Assembly: GCA_035578905.1 (NCBI GenBank)
Contig: JAQJVL010000152.1
Coordinates: 1,511,131 to 1,575,130, forward strand
Direction of reading: 5' to 3'
Length of the DNA: 64,000 nucleotides
Origin: Stictocephala bisonia
Lineage: Eukaryota; Arthropoda; Insecta; Hemiptera; Membracidae
Shown here: positions 45,482-56,639 of the stretch, piece by piece
Position numbering within the stretch: the stretch's first letter is position 1
Layout of the letters: each line of letters starts with the position of its first letter
The notes under the pieces: generated by a model
Told to the model about the DNA's origin: nothing
Seen by the model: only the letters and a program-made list of their open reading frames with translations
Database searches by the model: none
Position numbers and translations under genes: made by a program

Positions 45482-45908
45482 TTGAGTCTGCAGGGGCTGT
45501 CTTCCATGTTGGTTTTAAACTCATAATAACGACGTTATTTTCGAATCTATATTTTTTCGTTATTTATTGACAAAAAGCTGTGTATGAAGTGTTATTTTAG
45601 ATGTTATCATATTGCACATTAGTTTGCTTTTGATATTTCGTATACAAACTCCTACTTTTGAAAAATAGGTGAAAATAAAAACTTTAAACTTTTTTTATAT
45701 TTACTTTATAAAACTAATTAAGAATTTGTAAATCAATTACAACGTGTAATTTCATTTTTGTTCAAATGCAATTTGTTTGGAATAATTCTGTTTTAAAATA
45801 ACTGCTTAGTTTGCATACGCGTAATTGTATGCCCGGTTCGAAAATAACATGGTTCTTATGGGATTAGGCCTAACACTAACATGGCCGACAGACTCTGCAG
45901 ACTCTTAC
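45482..45908. mobile_element. TTAA MITE family, copy 4 (~427 bp, degenerate ends)
   Basis: Begins TTGAGTCTGCAGGGGCTG and ends GACAGACTCTGCAGACTCTTA. Interior orientation as in copy 3. The border tetranucleotides have mutated, suggesting an older insertion. Confidence 0.85.
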
Positions 45909-47340
45909 ACCAAAACGAGAGCATTGTTTAAATATTTCTGGGTGCCATAAAATTAATTTGTTTGAGTAAGTTTGCTAAATTAAATAGCTGACAATTTTTT
46001 TTTAATTACGTACTTGAAATTCAATAATTCTCGGAACATTTTTAATATGCATGCAGGAATTTCACCTATTCTTATCCCGAGAGTATAGGGTGCATAGTCA
46101 GGAAGCCTGTTATACATGTAGTCTAATGTTCAATATTACGCCCCTGTTCCTTTCAGAAGGAGCTTTCGGATATTCATGTGCTTTATGCTTTTCTTTTCAT
46201 GTGAGAACGAACAAGCTATCTGTCGCAGTATTGATGAAATGCGCTGTGTGAATGCCAATGTGTATCCGACAGGCGCTTTTGAAACGGTTTTTACAAATAG
46301 CGTCGCGGCGTGTCGTGGGGGATGAGAAGGGGCGTTGAATAGGCCTAAGCAATCACATTTCTGTTTCCTCCCGACCATTTGTACCGGAGGGTGGTTTCGT
46401 GTAATTATTTACGATGTTATCTCTCGTGTCGTGGCGACAAAGGTACGGTCAGGTGGGACTCCCACGTTTACAATGATAATCGATCCCTCAGCCTCAGCCT
46501 ATAGAAAGCGGCAGCATTAGCGAGTGCCGCGCCAAGCCCAGCCGCCCTTGCATCTGCCGGGATCGGGACGCCATCAATCCTCCCCCTTCCATCACGGACG
46601 TGTTTACAGTGTGTCGCCCAGGAGGGGGCCTCACGCCATTGGTAGCCTACTAGTACCCCAGCTATTTATTATTTTATGATTTTATTGTGTATTTTTGCGT
46701 TGATCAGAGAAAACGCAAGACCTAATGAAAGCTGACCTGTCAGCTGGAATGATATGTTAATCTAAAAACGTTGCCCTTGGTTCTAGACTTTTTCACGACA
46801 GACGATATGGAAACTACAAGGACAAAATAATCGAGCCGCTCTTTATCCTGCTATTCATTTCCAAGATATTATCGTTTTAGTAATTATTTAGTAGATCATA
46901 CCCCTCACCAACTTTTTCTAAGGAAATATAATGTTCAATATATTAACAGAAACTATATATGTATTTTAAGTGTCGGAAACATACAATTAGCAACCAACCA
47001 AGGCGTTAGGCGTTAGCTTTGTTCCGAGACCGGAGTGCCCACTCAAAAAATTGTACATTCCTGGTGGTAAGTGCATTCAAATATTCCCGATATAGCAATA
47101 AGAAACATCGTTTCCACGCACATACAGCATAATTCCTGTTTAAATTTAAATACAGTGATTACAAATGTGGGCCAATATGGCTGATTATCACGTTAAACAT
47201 CAGCATCAAACGCCTAATATCAGCTACGACTTCCTTTACAGATTTAATTGTGTTTTTGATACTAAAAAATTCATAAATTGTTTTTAAGTTAAGCTGATGT
47301 GCATTATATTTATTTACACAAAATTAGTGCTGGGTACGTT
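45909..47340. other. Unassigned spacer with GC-rich unique patch
   Basis: 46230-46650 is GC-rich and unique (GAGTGCCGCGCCAAGCCCAG). Short frames on both strands show no domain. Remaining sequence AT-rich. Confidence 0.4.
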
Positions 47341-47360
47341 TTACCAACTATTACCAAAAA

Positions 47361-48670
47361 TTGTTATCTGAAACTCAAAAACATTCGGCTCAAAAACAAA
47401 AGCTGTCAGTGTTGGACAACCCTAGAATGTCAACAGTGGATCTAAAGGAAGTCGCTGGCTGCTTCAATGTTTTCTTTTTAAATAAATTCTCCTCCAGACT
47501 CTTGAAAGCATGGGCGTTTAGTTCCAGACCAGGAGTTTCGACTTTGGACGCTATGCTTAATCTTATATCTTCAATTATTCTAGACTTGGATGGTAAGAAA
47601 CACTCGAATGGGCTCTTCTTGGACTTAAGTCGAACCTTTGACTTGGTCAATCAAAAGCTCTTTTTACATAAGCTGGAGTATTTGGGTTCAGAGGGACAGT
47701 TTTTGACTGGTTTCACTCTTATCTCGTTAATCGCCGCCAGATTGTTCGGATCCCATACGTTGATGGCAGCGGATGTCTGAAGAGCCAGTTATCAGAGGAA
47801 ACTCATTCTATCTGGTGTTCCCCATGTCTCCGTTTGGGGCCAATTCTCCTCATACTCTTTGCCAATGACATCTCTAGCAATACTAATTGTGCCATGTCTA
47901 GCCCGAACTCTTCATTGGCTGAAATTCACGCATTTATAGAGGGCAGATAACTGCTTCGTTTACCAACAACTCCCTAATTCCCAACACACAAAAACCAAGG
48001 TAGTTAATTTTCACATTCGTGCTACCAATACATCTCAGCCAAACTTCCTACAGAGACACGATGACCCCAACATTGCTCTTACTTGATTTGATTATTGATG
48101 ACAGGTTATCGTTTTCAAACCATATTGATTTAACTGTCGGCAGAATCGGTAGTGGTCTATGTATCCTTCCTAGACTGGCTGTCTATGCAGATAGACACGT
48201 CCTGCTTGCAGTATATTATGGATGGATATTTCCCCACATTTCTTATGGTGTAGCAATCTGGGGAACTCTTGATTTAAGAAATATGCGTGCGCAAAAGTGC
48301 AGAAAAAGTCTGTAAGAATAATCTGTGGTCTTTTGCTCTGAGACTCCTGCAGAAACTTCTTCCGGCACAATAACCTACTAATATTTCCCTCACGATACAT
48401 TTTGGAAACCCTAACTCTTTTGAAGAAAAAGTGTAATTTTTTCAAAATCATGACCCTATTTGCCATCCACTAAGAAACACTGACCATTTGAAAATTCCAC
48501 GCCACCAAACCTATTTTTTCTTTTTTTTAAAAAAAACACTTATTGACAATGGAATCAATCTCTATAACGCCATCTCTTATAAAGGCAGAGACTAATAAAG
48601 TGAAATTTAGGCATTCATTGAAATCCTCACTGCTGCATAGGGAATACTATTTTACTCAGGAATTGTAAAA
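47361..48670 (+). pseudogene. LINE C: decayed non-LTR retrotransposon ORF2 (RT to C-terminus)
   Basis: A plus-strand frame (47361-47780) holds the RT segment SSRPGVSTLDAMLNLI, then GLFLDLSRTFDLVNQKLFLHKL (motif A, catalytic Asp in LDLS). After frameshifts comes LGPILLILFANDISSN (motif B region). From 48085 it reads LIIDDRLSFSNHIDLTVGRI, then YYGWIFPHISYGVAIWGT, a classic C-terminal block. The tail VKFRHSLKSSLLHREYYF ends near 48660. The YADD box is not preserved. Several stops and frameshifts mark it as inactive. It is jockey/CR1-like by motif style. The 5' end is truncated upstream of the RT. Confidence 0.8.
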
Positions 48671-48683
48671 TGATCGCCGAGAC

Positions 48684-49092
48684 ATATATTATTAGGGATG
48701 TGCTAAATAAGCTTAAGCAGCAGCTTATTAAAGTAAGCAGCTCAGCTACTAAATAGTAGAATGAGAATATCTGCTTATCGGCAGCAGTTATCCTCATCCA
48801 ACAGTTACAGAAAGTAGGTTGGTCAACAACAGTGAATATTAAGCGCTTTTCTATATTAGTTGCTTTCAGCAGCTCTCTTGAACTGTTGCGATGCTGCAAA
48901 TGTGAACTAGGGATGTGCTAAATATAGCTGGCTCAGCAATTTTCAGTCAACAACGGTATACAGAAACAACGTGCCAATATGTGTGCTGTAGCTAAGGTAA
49001 ACTGCTTTTAATAAGCAGCTTAGTGATGCCAACTGCTTTCAGCTAAACTGCTTCTTTCAAACAGCAGTTTGGCACATCTCTATATATTATTA
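48684..49092. mobile_element. hAT-like MITE (~387 bp) with 11-bp flanking direct repeats
   Basis: ATATATTATTA occurs immediately before (48684-48694) and after (49082-49092) an element starting GGGATGTGCTAAAT and ending, in complement, AGAGATGTGCCAAAC. The terminal motif recurs internally (AGGGATGTGCTAAATA near 48909), so the insertion may be composite. The interior is rich in AGCAG/CTGCT motifs. No coding frame. Confidence 0.7.
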
Positions 49093-49653
<561 letters not shown>

Positions 49654-51056
49654 TTAAATAAGATATGGAGAGGGAGAGGAAGACCGCTGGCGCTACCTAT
49701 GAAAACCGTACAAGAACTAATTTCATAGAACAGTAAACCCGGCTTCCTTCACGGGACCCATACGAGCGGACAGTCTTATTGTTTGTATAGTCAATAGTTT
49801 CACACCCCCCCCCCCAATATTTTTTTTTAGTTTGTTTAGATATTCTGAACAAGTAGTTCAAATATTAATCTGATGTACCTCGCAGGTATGTTTCAAATTA
49901 TTAACCACCTTTTCAAAAAAAATCAGTCTTGTTGGTATTCGGAACAGCGAGGCCCATATACATTGGACAATTGTAAAACCTAATATCTACCCTCTCGAAT
50001 GAGCCGTCAGTATAAAAGATTTTTATTTTGGGGACCAGAACCACATATTTGGTATTTTTCAAAAACCTGAAATATATTCAGATTCAGGAAAAACAAATTA
50101 AATGTTATATCTCAAATGAGTTTTAAATATTTTTAACCATTCAAACATTTAATTCCGTTGCCCGCAAAATATTACATTTTTGTAGTTCAAAGATGACAAT
50201 GAACTACAAGGACTTTATGTTTGATGTGTAAATAATTCTGAATTTTGAGAAGTTTTTTCTTATATTTTTTGTTTAAGGCCAAGTTAAAATAAAACTTTAT
50301 AAGCCAGAAGAAAATCCTAATTTGGGACATCTAGTGTTCTTTAATTAATTTTAAAGTGGTGCTGTATTTGTAAAAACCTCACAATGACATATATATGGGA
50401 CATGATCTACGTATAACAAAATTAGACTAATATATTTTGCCATGTGTATGGTTAAAAATTGTAATTTTCAATGTTGGTTCCCTGAATATTTTCTCCAGCT
50501 CACGCAGAACGTTATTTTCAGGCAATACGCAACATATGTTACAGTCTATAATGTAGAGGGAACCAAACGACTGGGCACAGCGGGCTCTGAGACTCCATAA
50601 ACGTGGATATGAGGACGATATTGGGGCGCATCTGCCACTCGGGCACCCTTGGAAACCACCTCGGTTTTTCAATTAGGTTTGTCGGTGCGGGAAACGGTCG
50701 GTTCAGATGTTTTTCGCCTTGCCTCTTATTGCGGGGCTAGTGTCATGTGTGGCTGATGGCGTACATCTGTACGCGCCGCCATCGCGCTCGCCCAATATTT
50801 CATACACTTATTGCTACTGTTTTCCTCGGAAACTGAACTCATGAGAAGAGGAGATAAATTTCAACCGTGTGGTGGGTGGTGGGCAACCTTCGATCTGATG
50901 CGACTATCATCCGTCTGTGATTGAGGAATTCACAAACAGGTTACACTTTCTGCCTGTTTTATGGTCATCACAGATTTTATATAAAACTCTAGTTCTAAAA
51001 CTTGATGTATATGTACCGGTTGTGTATGACATGTAGAGAGGCTAAATTCCTGTCAT
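49654..51056. other. Spacer; GC-rich patch near 50.55-50.83 kb
   Basis: There is an 11-C run at 49805-49815. The minus frame 50427-50672 (81 codons) overlaps the GC-rich patch and reads SFGSLYIIDCNICCVLPENN; no domain recognised. 50690-50800 is CpG-rich (GTACGCGCCGCCATCGCGCT). Confidence 0.4.
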
Positions 51057-52530
51057 ATGAGGCCATCAAACTGGGCCAGTAGGGTACTAACTACCCCAGC
51101 GGGCAAGAAAATTGGAAAATAGCACACAATCAACTGTTTACTGAGGCCATCAAACTGGGCCAGTAGAGTACTAACTACCCCAGCGGGCAAGAAAATTGGA
51201 AAATAGCACACAATCAACTGTTTACTGAGGCCATCAAACTGGGCCAGTAGGGTACTAACTACCCCAGCGGGCAAGAAAATAGCACACAATCAACTGTTTA
51301 CTGAGGCCATCACACTGGGCCAGTAGCGTACTAACTACTCCAGCGGGCAAGAAAATAGCACACAATCAACTGTTTACTGAGGCAATCACACTGGGCCAGT
51401 AGCGTACTAACTACCCCAGCGGGCAAGAAAATAGCAAACAATCAACTGTTTACTGAGGCCATCAAACTGGGCCAGTAGGGTACTAACTACCCCAGCGGGC
51501 AAGAAAATAGCACACAATCAACTGTTTACTGAGGCCATCAAACTGGGCCAGTAGCGTACTAACTACCCTAGCGGGCAAGAAAATAGCACACAATCAACTG
51601 TTTACTGAGGCCATCAAACTGGGCCAGTAGCGTACTAACTACCCCAGCGGGCAAGAAAATAGCACACAATCAACTGTTTACTGAGGCCATCAAACTGGGC
51701 CAGTAGCGTACTAACTACCCCAGCGGGCAAGAAAATAGCACACAATCAACTGTTTACTGAGGCCATCAAACTGGGCCAGTAGGGTACTAACTACCCCAGC
51801 GGGCAAGAAAATAGCACACAATCAACTGTTTACTGAGGCAATCACACTGGGCCAGTAGCGTACTAACTACCCCAGCGGGCAAGAAAATAGCACACAATCA
51901 ACTGTTTACTGAGGCCATCAAACTGGGCCAGTAGGGTACTAACTACCCCAGCGGGCAAGAAAATAGCACACAATCAACTGTTTACTGAGGCCATCAAACT
52001 GGGCCAGTAGGGTACTAACTACCCCAGCGGGCAAGAAAATAGCACACAATCAACTGTTTACTGAGGCCATCAAACTGGGCCAGTAGCGTACTAACTACCC
52101 CAGCGGGCAAGAAAATAGCACACAATCAACTGTTTACTGAGGCCATCAAACTGGGCCAGTAGGGTACTAACTACCCCAGCGGGCAAGAAAATAGCACACA
52201 ATCAACTGTTTACTGAGGCCATCAAACTGGGCCAGTAGGGTACTAACTACCCCAGCGGGCAAGAAAATAGCACACAATCAACTGTTTACTGAGGCCATCA
52301 AACTGGGCCAGTAGGGTACTAACTATCCCAGCGGGCAAGAAAATAGCACACAATCAACTGTTTACTGAGGCCATCAAACTGGGCCAGTAGGGTACTAACT
52401 ACCCCAGCGGGCAAGAAAATAGCACACAATCAACTGTTTACTGAGGCCATCAAACTGGGCCAGTAGGGTACTAACTACCTCAGCGGGCAAGAAAATTGGA
52501 AAATAGCACACAATCAACTGTTTACTCTTC
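51057..52530. repeat. Tandem array, 76-bp unit, about 19 copies
   Basis: TGAGGCCATCAAACTGGGCC followed by AGTAGGGTACTAACTACCCC recurs every 76 bp. The first two units and the last carry an 8-bp TTGGAAAA-type insertion (84 bp). Terminal units sharing the insertion suggests expansion of a deleted variant from within. Confidence 0.95.
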
Positions 52531-52919
52531 CTTTATTTTAACAATTTATTTTGCAGTAACTTTCCATATTTATGCATTTATTCAATTTTTTAGTAAACTA
52601 TGTTTATAATAATAATGAATACAACTTAAACAATTAATAAAATATCCATGTTACTAATTTTTATTTTTATTTATTTTAATGTTTATTTCATTATGTTTTC
52701 ATTAGATTGTTTACTTTAAACCTTATATTTTGACAACATGTTTAAATAGATTGTTGGCAAAATAATAGCCATTTAATTGTACTTTTATTTATTTATTTAA
52801 TTACTTATGTAACAACATTCAAATTTGTACATATTTTAAGTTACAATATACATATTTAAAATATGATGATTTAAATGTATACAGACCGTTATTATAATAA
52901 TTAATTGTTAAACTTAAAA
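52531..52919. other. AT-rich spacer, possibly LINE D 3' UTR
   Basis: Very AT-rich. It lies downstream (minus strand) of the LINE D coding remnant. Confidence 0.4.
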
Positions 52920-54930
52920 AAATGTACTCAGACAGGTTTCTTCAAATTATCAGATTTACTTCTAATTTGAATTTTTGAGATTTTTATATGTTTATTATGT
53001 TTAGTGGCAATTGGGAATAAAAAATGTTTCCAGCATATGTAGGTGAAATTTTGTAAAACTCTGGTGTATGAGCATTTGTTATGCATAAATGTGTTCTTGT
53101 TGTATTATAATCACGTGTAGTTCTGTTTTCAATCATCGTACAAGACAAACTTTGTTTGGTCATGAGAATAGTTTCAAATATATAGACACCAATCCATAAA
53201 CTGTCAATACGCCTAATTCTATAAAATGATTTTTGCTTGATTTTTCTTTTTTTTTACTTTTCCGGACATTATTCAATTTTAATATGGTTCTGATTGCTTA
53301 TTTTTCTAATTTTAAAATTGTATCTAAATTGTTCCTACTTTTTGTTCCATATAAAGAAATACCATATTGTATGTAGGACTGAACGCATGTAGAGTAAAAA
53401 AATATCATTTTAAAAGTCTTTAAATCACAAAAATATTTACATCTTCTTAAAACATATGTTCCAGAACTAATTCTTTAACAAACACTACCAACTCAAGAAT
53501 ACCAATTTTCAAATTATTGTCAATGTGCGACCCAAGGAATTTTGTTTCTGTTTCTAATAGTATTCTTTCATTAAAAACTTATTGACGAAATATAAATTCA
53601 ATCAAATTGTTTTTTGAACTATTCAAAAGTAAATTTCTTGTTGATAAAAAGTCATTAATATTAGTTACAGTTTCATTTAGATTTTCGTTTATATCATTGG
53701 TGTTTTTTTCCAACGGAAGAAATTGTTATATCACCAGTATACATGCAAAGATTGGCATTATGTTTTGTTGTAAAATTGCTGTATGATTTATTTAATCCTT
53801 CATATAACAAATTAATAGAAAATAGGCCTATAATACAGATCCTTGAAGCACGGAGTAGTTTATATTTTCAATCAGTGACTTGTGTGTTTCAATTAAATTG
53901 GTATTTTCATAAACTTGGCTATGAAAACGAATTTCTTGCGTTTGAATAAATATGAGCGTTTTAATAAATATGAATATGATTCAAGCATTTTAAGGAGCAC
54001 TCCTTTCACTCCGAAATTGACATTTGGTCTAAAAGTGCAGAATGGCATACACTGTAAAAATCCTTAGATAGGTCTAAAAATGCCCTAATTGCTACATTTC
54101 CTTTGTCCATAGCATTAATGACATCATCCGTAAGACTTATTAAAGCTAATTTAAAGAGAATTTACTTTTTCTAAAACCATGCTGCTGAGGAAAGGGTAAG
54201 TTATTTCTTTCAAAGTGACTTTCAAGCTATTTCAATGTGCATTTCTCGAATATTTTCGATATTGAGGGTTGAATAGCAATAGGTCTGTAATTAGACATTT
54301 CAAAATTGCTCCCGTTTTTATAGACTGGAATAATTTTGGATATATTTAACTCTGAAGGTTTACAAATGTAGAATTTATTGCATGTGCCAAAGGTTTGATG
54401 ATCGAACCTCTTTTAATTATATTTGAAAATCGTCATATCCTGAAGACAATTTCGTTATTTTTGAAGGAAGATGTTTCTTTCAATACATCATCAATTGATA
54501 TTTGTTTTAAATTGAATATGGTAAGTTTTCATTGTTTATTAATACATTGGATTTACCTTTTTAATTAGTAGGGTTTTATAGTAATGTCTACATCATTTGC
54601 AAAGTATTTGTGAAAGAGCATTCCTATTTGTTTGGTGAAGGAATAGTTCAAACAGTTTTTTTTTCTAACAGACATTTGTTATAATCGTAATTTTTAATAA
54701 TCCTTCAGAATTAATGATTTTCCAAGATATTTTAACAATGTTCATGGATTTTCTAGGAATTATTTGTATATTTCTTTTTGTCGAGGGTAAGTATCTTGTT
54801 ATGCCCGTCTTTAGCTGAATGACTGTACAGTTTATACATTTCAATTAATTTTGTTTTTTATTTCTTGTTTAAAAATTTACAAAACTTCTCTGTCTTCATG
54901 TACTAATGGGAAATTTTTATCAAAATTACA
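52920..54930 (-). pseudogene. LINE D: decayed non-LTR retrotransposon ORF2 on the minus strand
   Basis: Reading the minus strand from about 54900 gives KLYSHSAKDGHNKILTLDKK (linker). Then follow PSELNISKIIPVYKNG, MSNYRPIAIQPSISKIFEKC (RT fingers) and QQHGFRKSKFSL. Next is DVINAMDKGNVAIRAFLDLS (motif A), with SVCHSALLDQM after it. The YADD region is degenerate (MYTGDI near 53740). Downstream blocks include VQSYIQYGISLYGTKSRN and ILKLEKQAIRTI, ending near 52920. Frameshifts and stops are frequent, so it is inactive. Order and spacing fit a jockey/CR1-like ORF2 lacking the endonuclease. All plus-strand frames here are shadows. Confidence 0.8.
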
Positions 54931-55019
54931 AATAAAGTTTCTATAGAAAACTGAACATTTGCGTATACTATAACTTACATTTTTTGTAACAATTTCATTA
55001 ACATCCAACACATCTATTG

Positions 55020-55690
55020 TGTGAAACAGTGACGTACCAATGACAAAAGTAGTGTAAACAGGTTCGCTACTTGTGAATGTCTTCGTCAGTTGAGTTAGTA
55101 TATGATGTTATAAACAGGATCAATAATTGTGAAAACCGTTGTCAATTGACTTAGTAGAAGGATTTGTAAACAAGTTCGCTACAGGTGAATACCATCGTCT
55201 AGTGAATTAGTTGGAGAAGTTGTAATCAGGTTTTCTAATTGTGAATGCCATCGTCTAGTAAATTAGCAGGAGGAGTTGTATGCAGGTCCACTTGTGAAAA
55301 CCGTCACCAATTGAGTTATAAGGAGGAGCTGTAAACAGGATCACTACTTTTGACTGCTGTCGTCAAGTGAGTTAGTATGAGGAGTTGTAAACATTTTCAC
55401 TACAATAATGCTACCGTATAGTGTGTTAATAGGAGGAATTGTAAACAGATTTACTATAATGTTATCTATCATCTAATGTGTTAGTAAGAGGAGTTGTAAA
55501 CAGGTTGGCTACATATGAATGGCGTCGTCTAGTGTGTTAGTATGAGGAGTTGTAAACAAACGTTCACTACAGTGTTAGCTATCATCTAATGTGTTAGTAG
55601 GATGAGTTGTAAACATGTTGGGTACTTACGAATGCTTTATCTTAGGGTATCAGCAGCAGGAAGTTTTGTAAGTGAGTTAAATACGAACTC
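55020..55690. repeat. Degenerate tandem array, ~60-65-bp unit, about 10 copies
   Basis: GAGTTGTAAACAGGTTC followed by a CTAC-x-x-GTGAATG block and CGTCTAGTGAGTTAGTA recurs with strong divergence. An older array next to a homogeneous one. Confidence 0.8.
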
Positions 55691-55737
55691 TGTTTTCTAG
55701 TGTATTTGGTTGTAGTACTCTCATAATAAACGTACGG

Positions 55738-56268
55738 GCCTTGGTGCTACGGACGTTGACTCTCACACTACACGTACGACCCTTGGTGCTACGGACGCTA
55801 ACTATCACACTACACGTACGACCCTTGGTGCTACGGACCCTAACTCTCACACTACACGTACGGCCCCTTGGTGCTACGGACGTTGACTCTCACACTACAC
55901 GTACGACCCTTGGTGCTACGGACGCTAACTATCACACTACACGTACGACCCTTGGTGCTACGGACCCTAACTCTCACACTACACGTACGACCCTTGGTGC
56001 TACGGACGTTGACTCTCACACTACACGTACGACCCTTGGTGCTACGGACGCTAACTATCACACTACACGTACGACCCTTGGTGCTACGGACCCTAACTCT
56101 CACACTACACGTACGACCCTTGGTGCTACGGACCCTAACTCTCACACTACACGTACGACCCTTGGTGCTACGGACCCTAACTATCACACTACACGTACGG
56201 CCCCTTGGTGCTACGGACGCTGACTCTCACACTACACGTATGGCCCTTGGTACTAGAGACGCTGAGAC
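55738..56268. repeat. Tandem array, 42-bp unit, about 12 copies
   Basis: CTTGGTGCTACGGACGTTGA followed by CTCTCACACTACACGTACGA recurs. Variants GACGTTGACTC, GACGCTAACTA and GACCCTAACTC cycle in order, giving a trimer higher-order repeat (126 bp). 42 is 14 codons, so three frames stay open (111-166 codons); artefacts. Confidence 0.95.
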
Positions 56269-56639
56269 TGTTGGAGTGAAGTTTCGGAGATCCTTAAAAT
56301 GTAGATGTTTCCTAAAGGACTTACTAAGTGGACGTTTGAAGAGACACTCGAGTATGAATCATGTTTAAAAGTGATAAGACCTATAAAAGCCATCAAAGCA
56401 CTTATTTATTATGTGTGGTTTCTGGCAACAGGTGTAAAGTATAGCATTGTATCCCATAGAGTAGTGTGTGGGTGGTAAAAGAGCCGCCCAACACAAGAGC
56501 CGCCAGTCACAATGTCTTCGTTGGCATTATAGACCACTCTTCACAAGTCACACTATTGTGATGATTCCGTTTGGGCTGGCGCATTCAAGAGCACGTCCTC
56601 GCCGCTTTCTTCCCGGCGGCCGGCGGCTCCGTTACCAGC
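56269..56639. other. Spacer between two arrays
   Basis: No gene. GC-richer near 56590-56635 (CTTCCCGGCGGCCGGCGGC). Confidence 0.5.

Noticed and set aside
50427..50672. 81-codon minus-strand ORF in a GC-rich patch
   Set aside because: Composition is gene-like but no domain, splice context or start context supports it.
55741..56368. ORFs of 160, 166 and 111 codons on both strands
   Set aside because: Products of the 42-bp array; three frames open at once with no domain.
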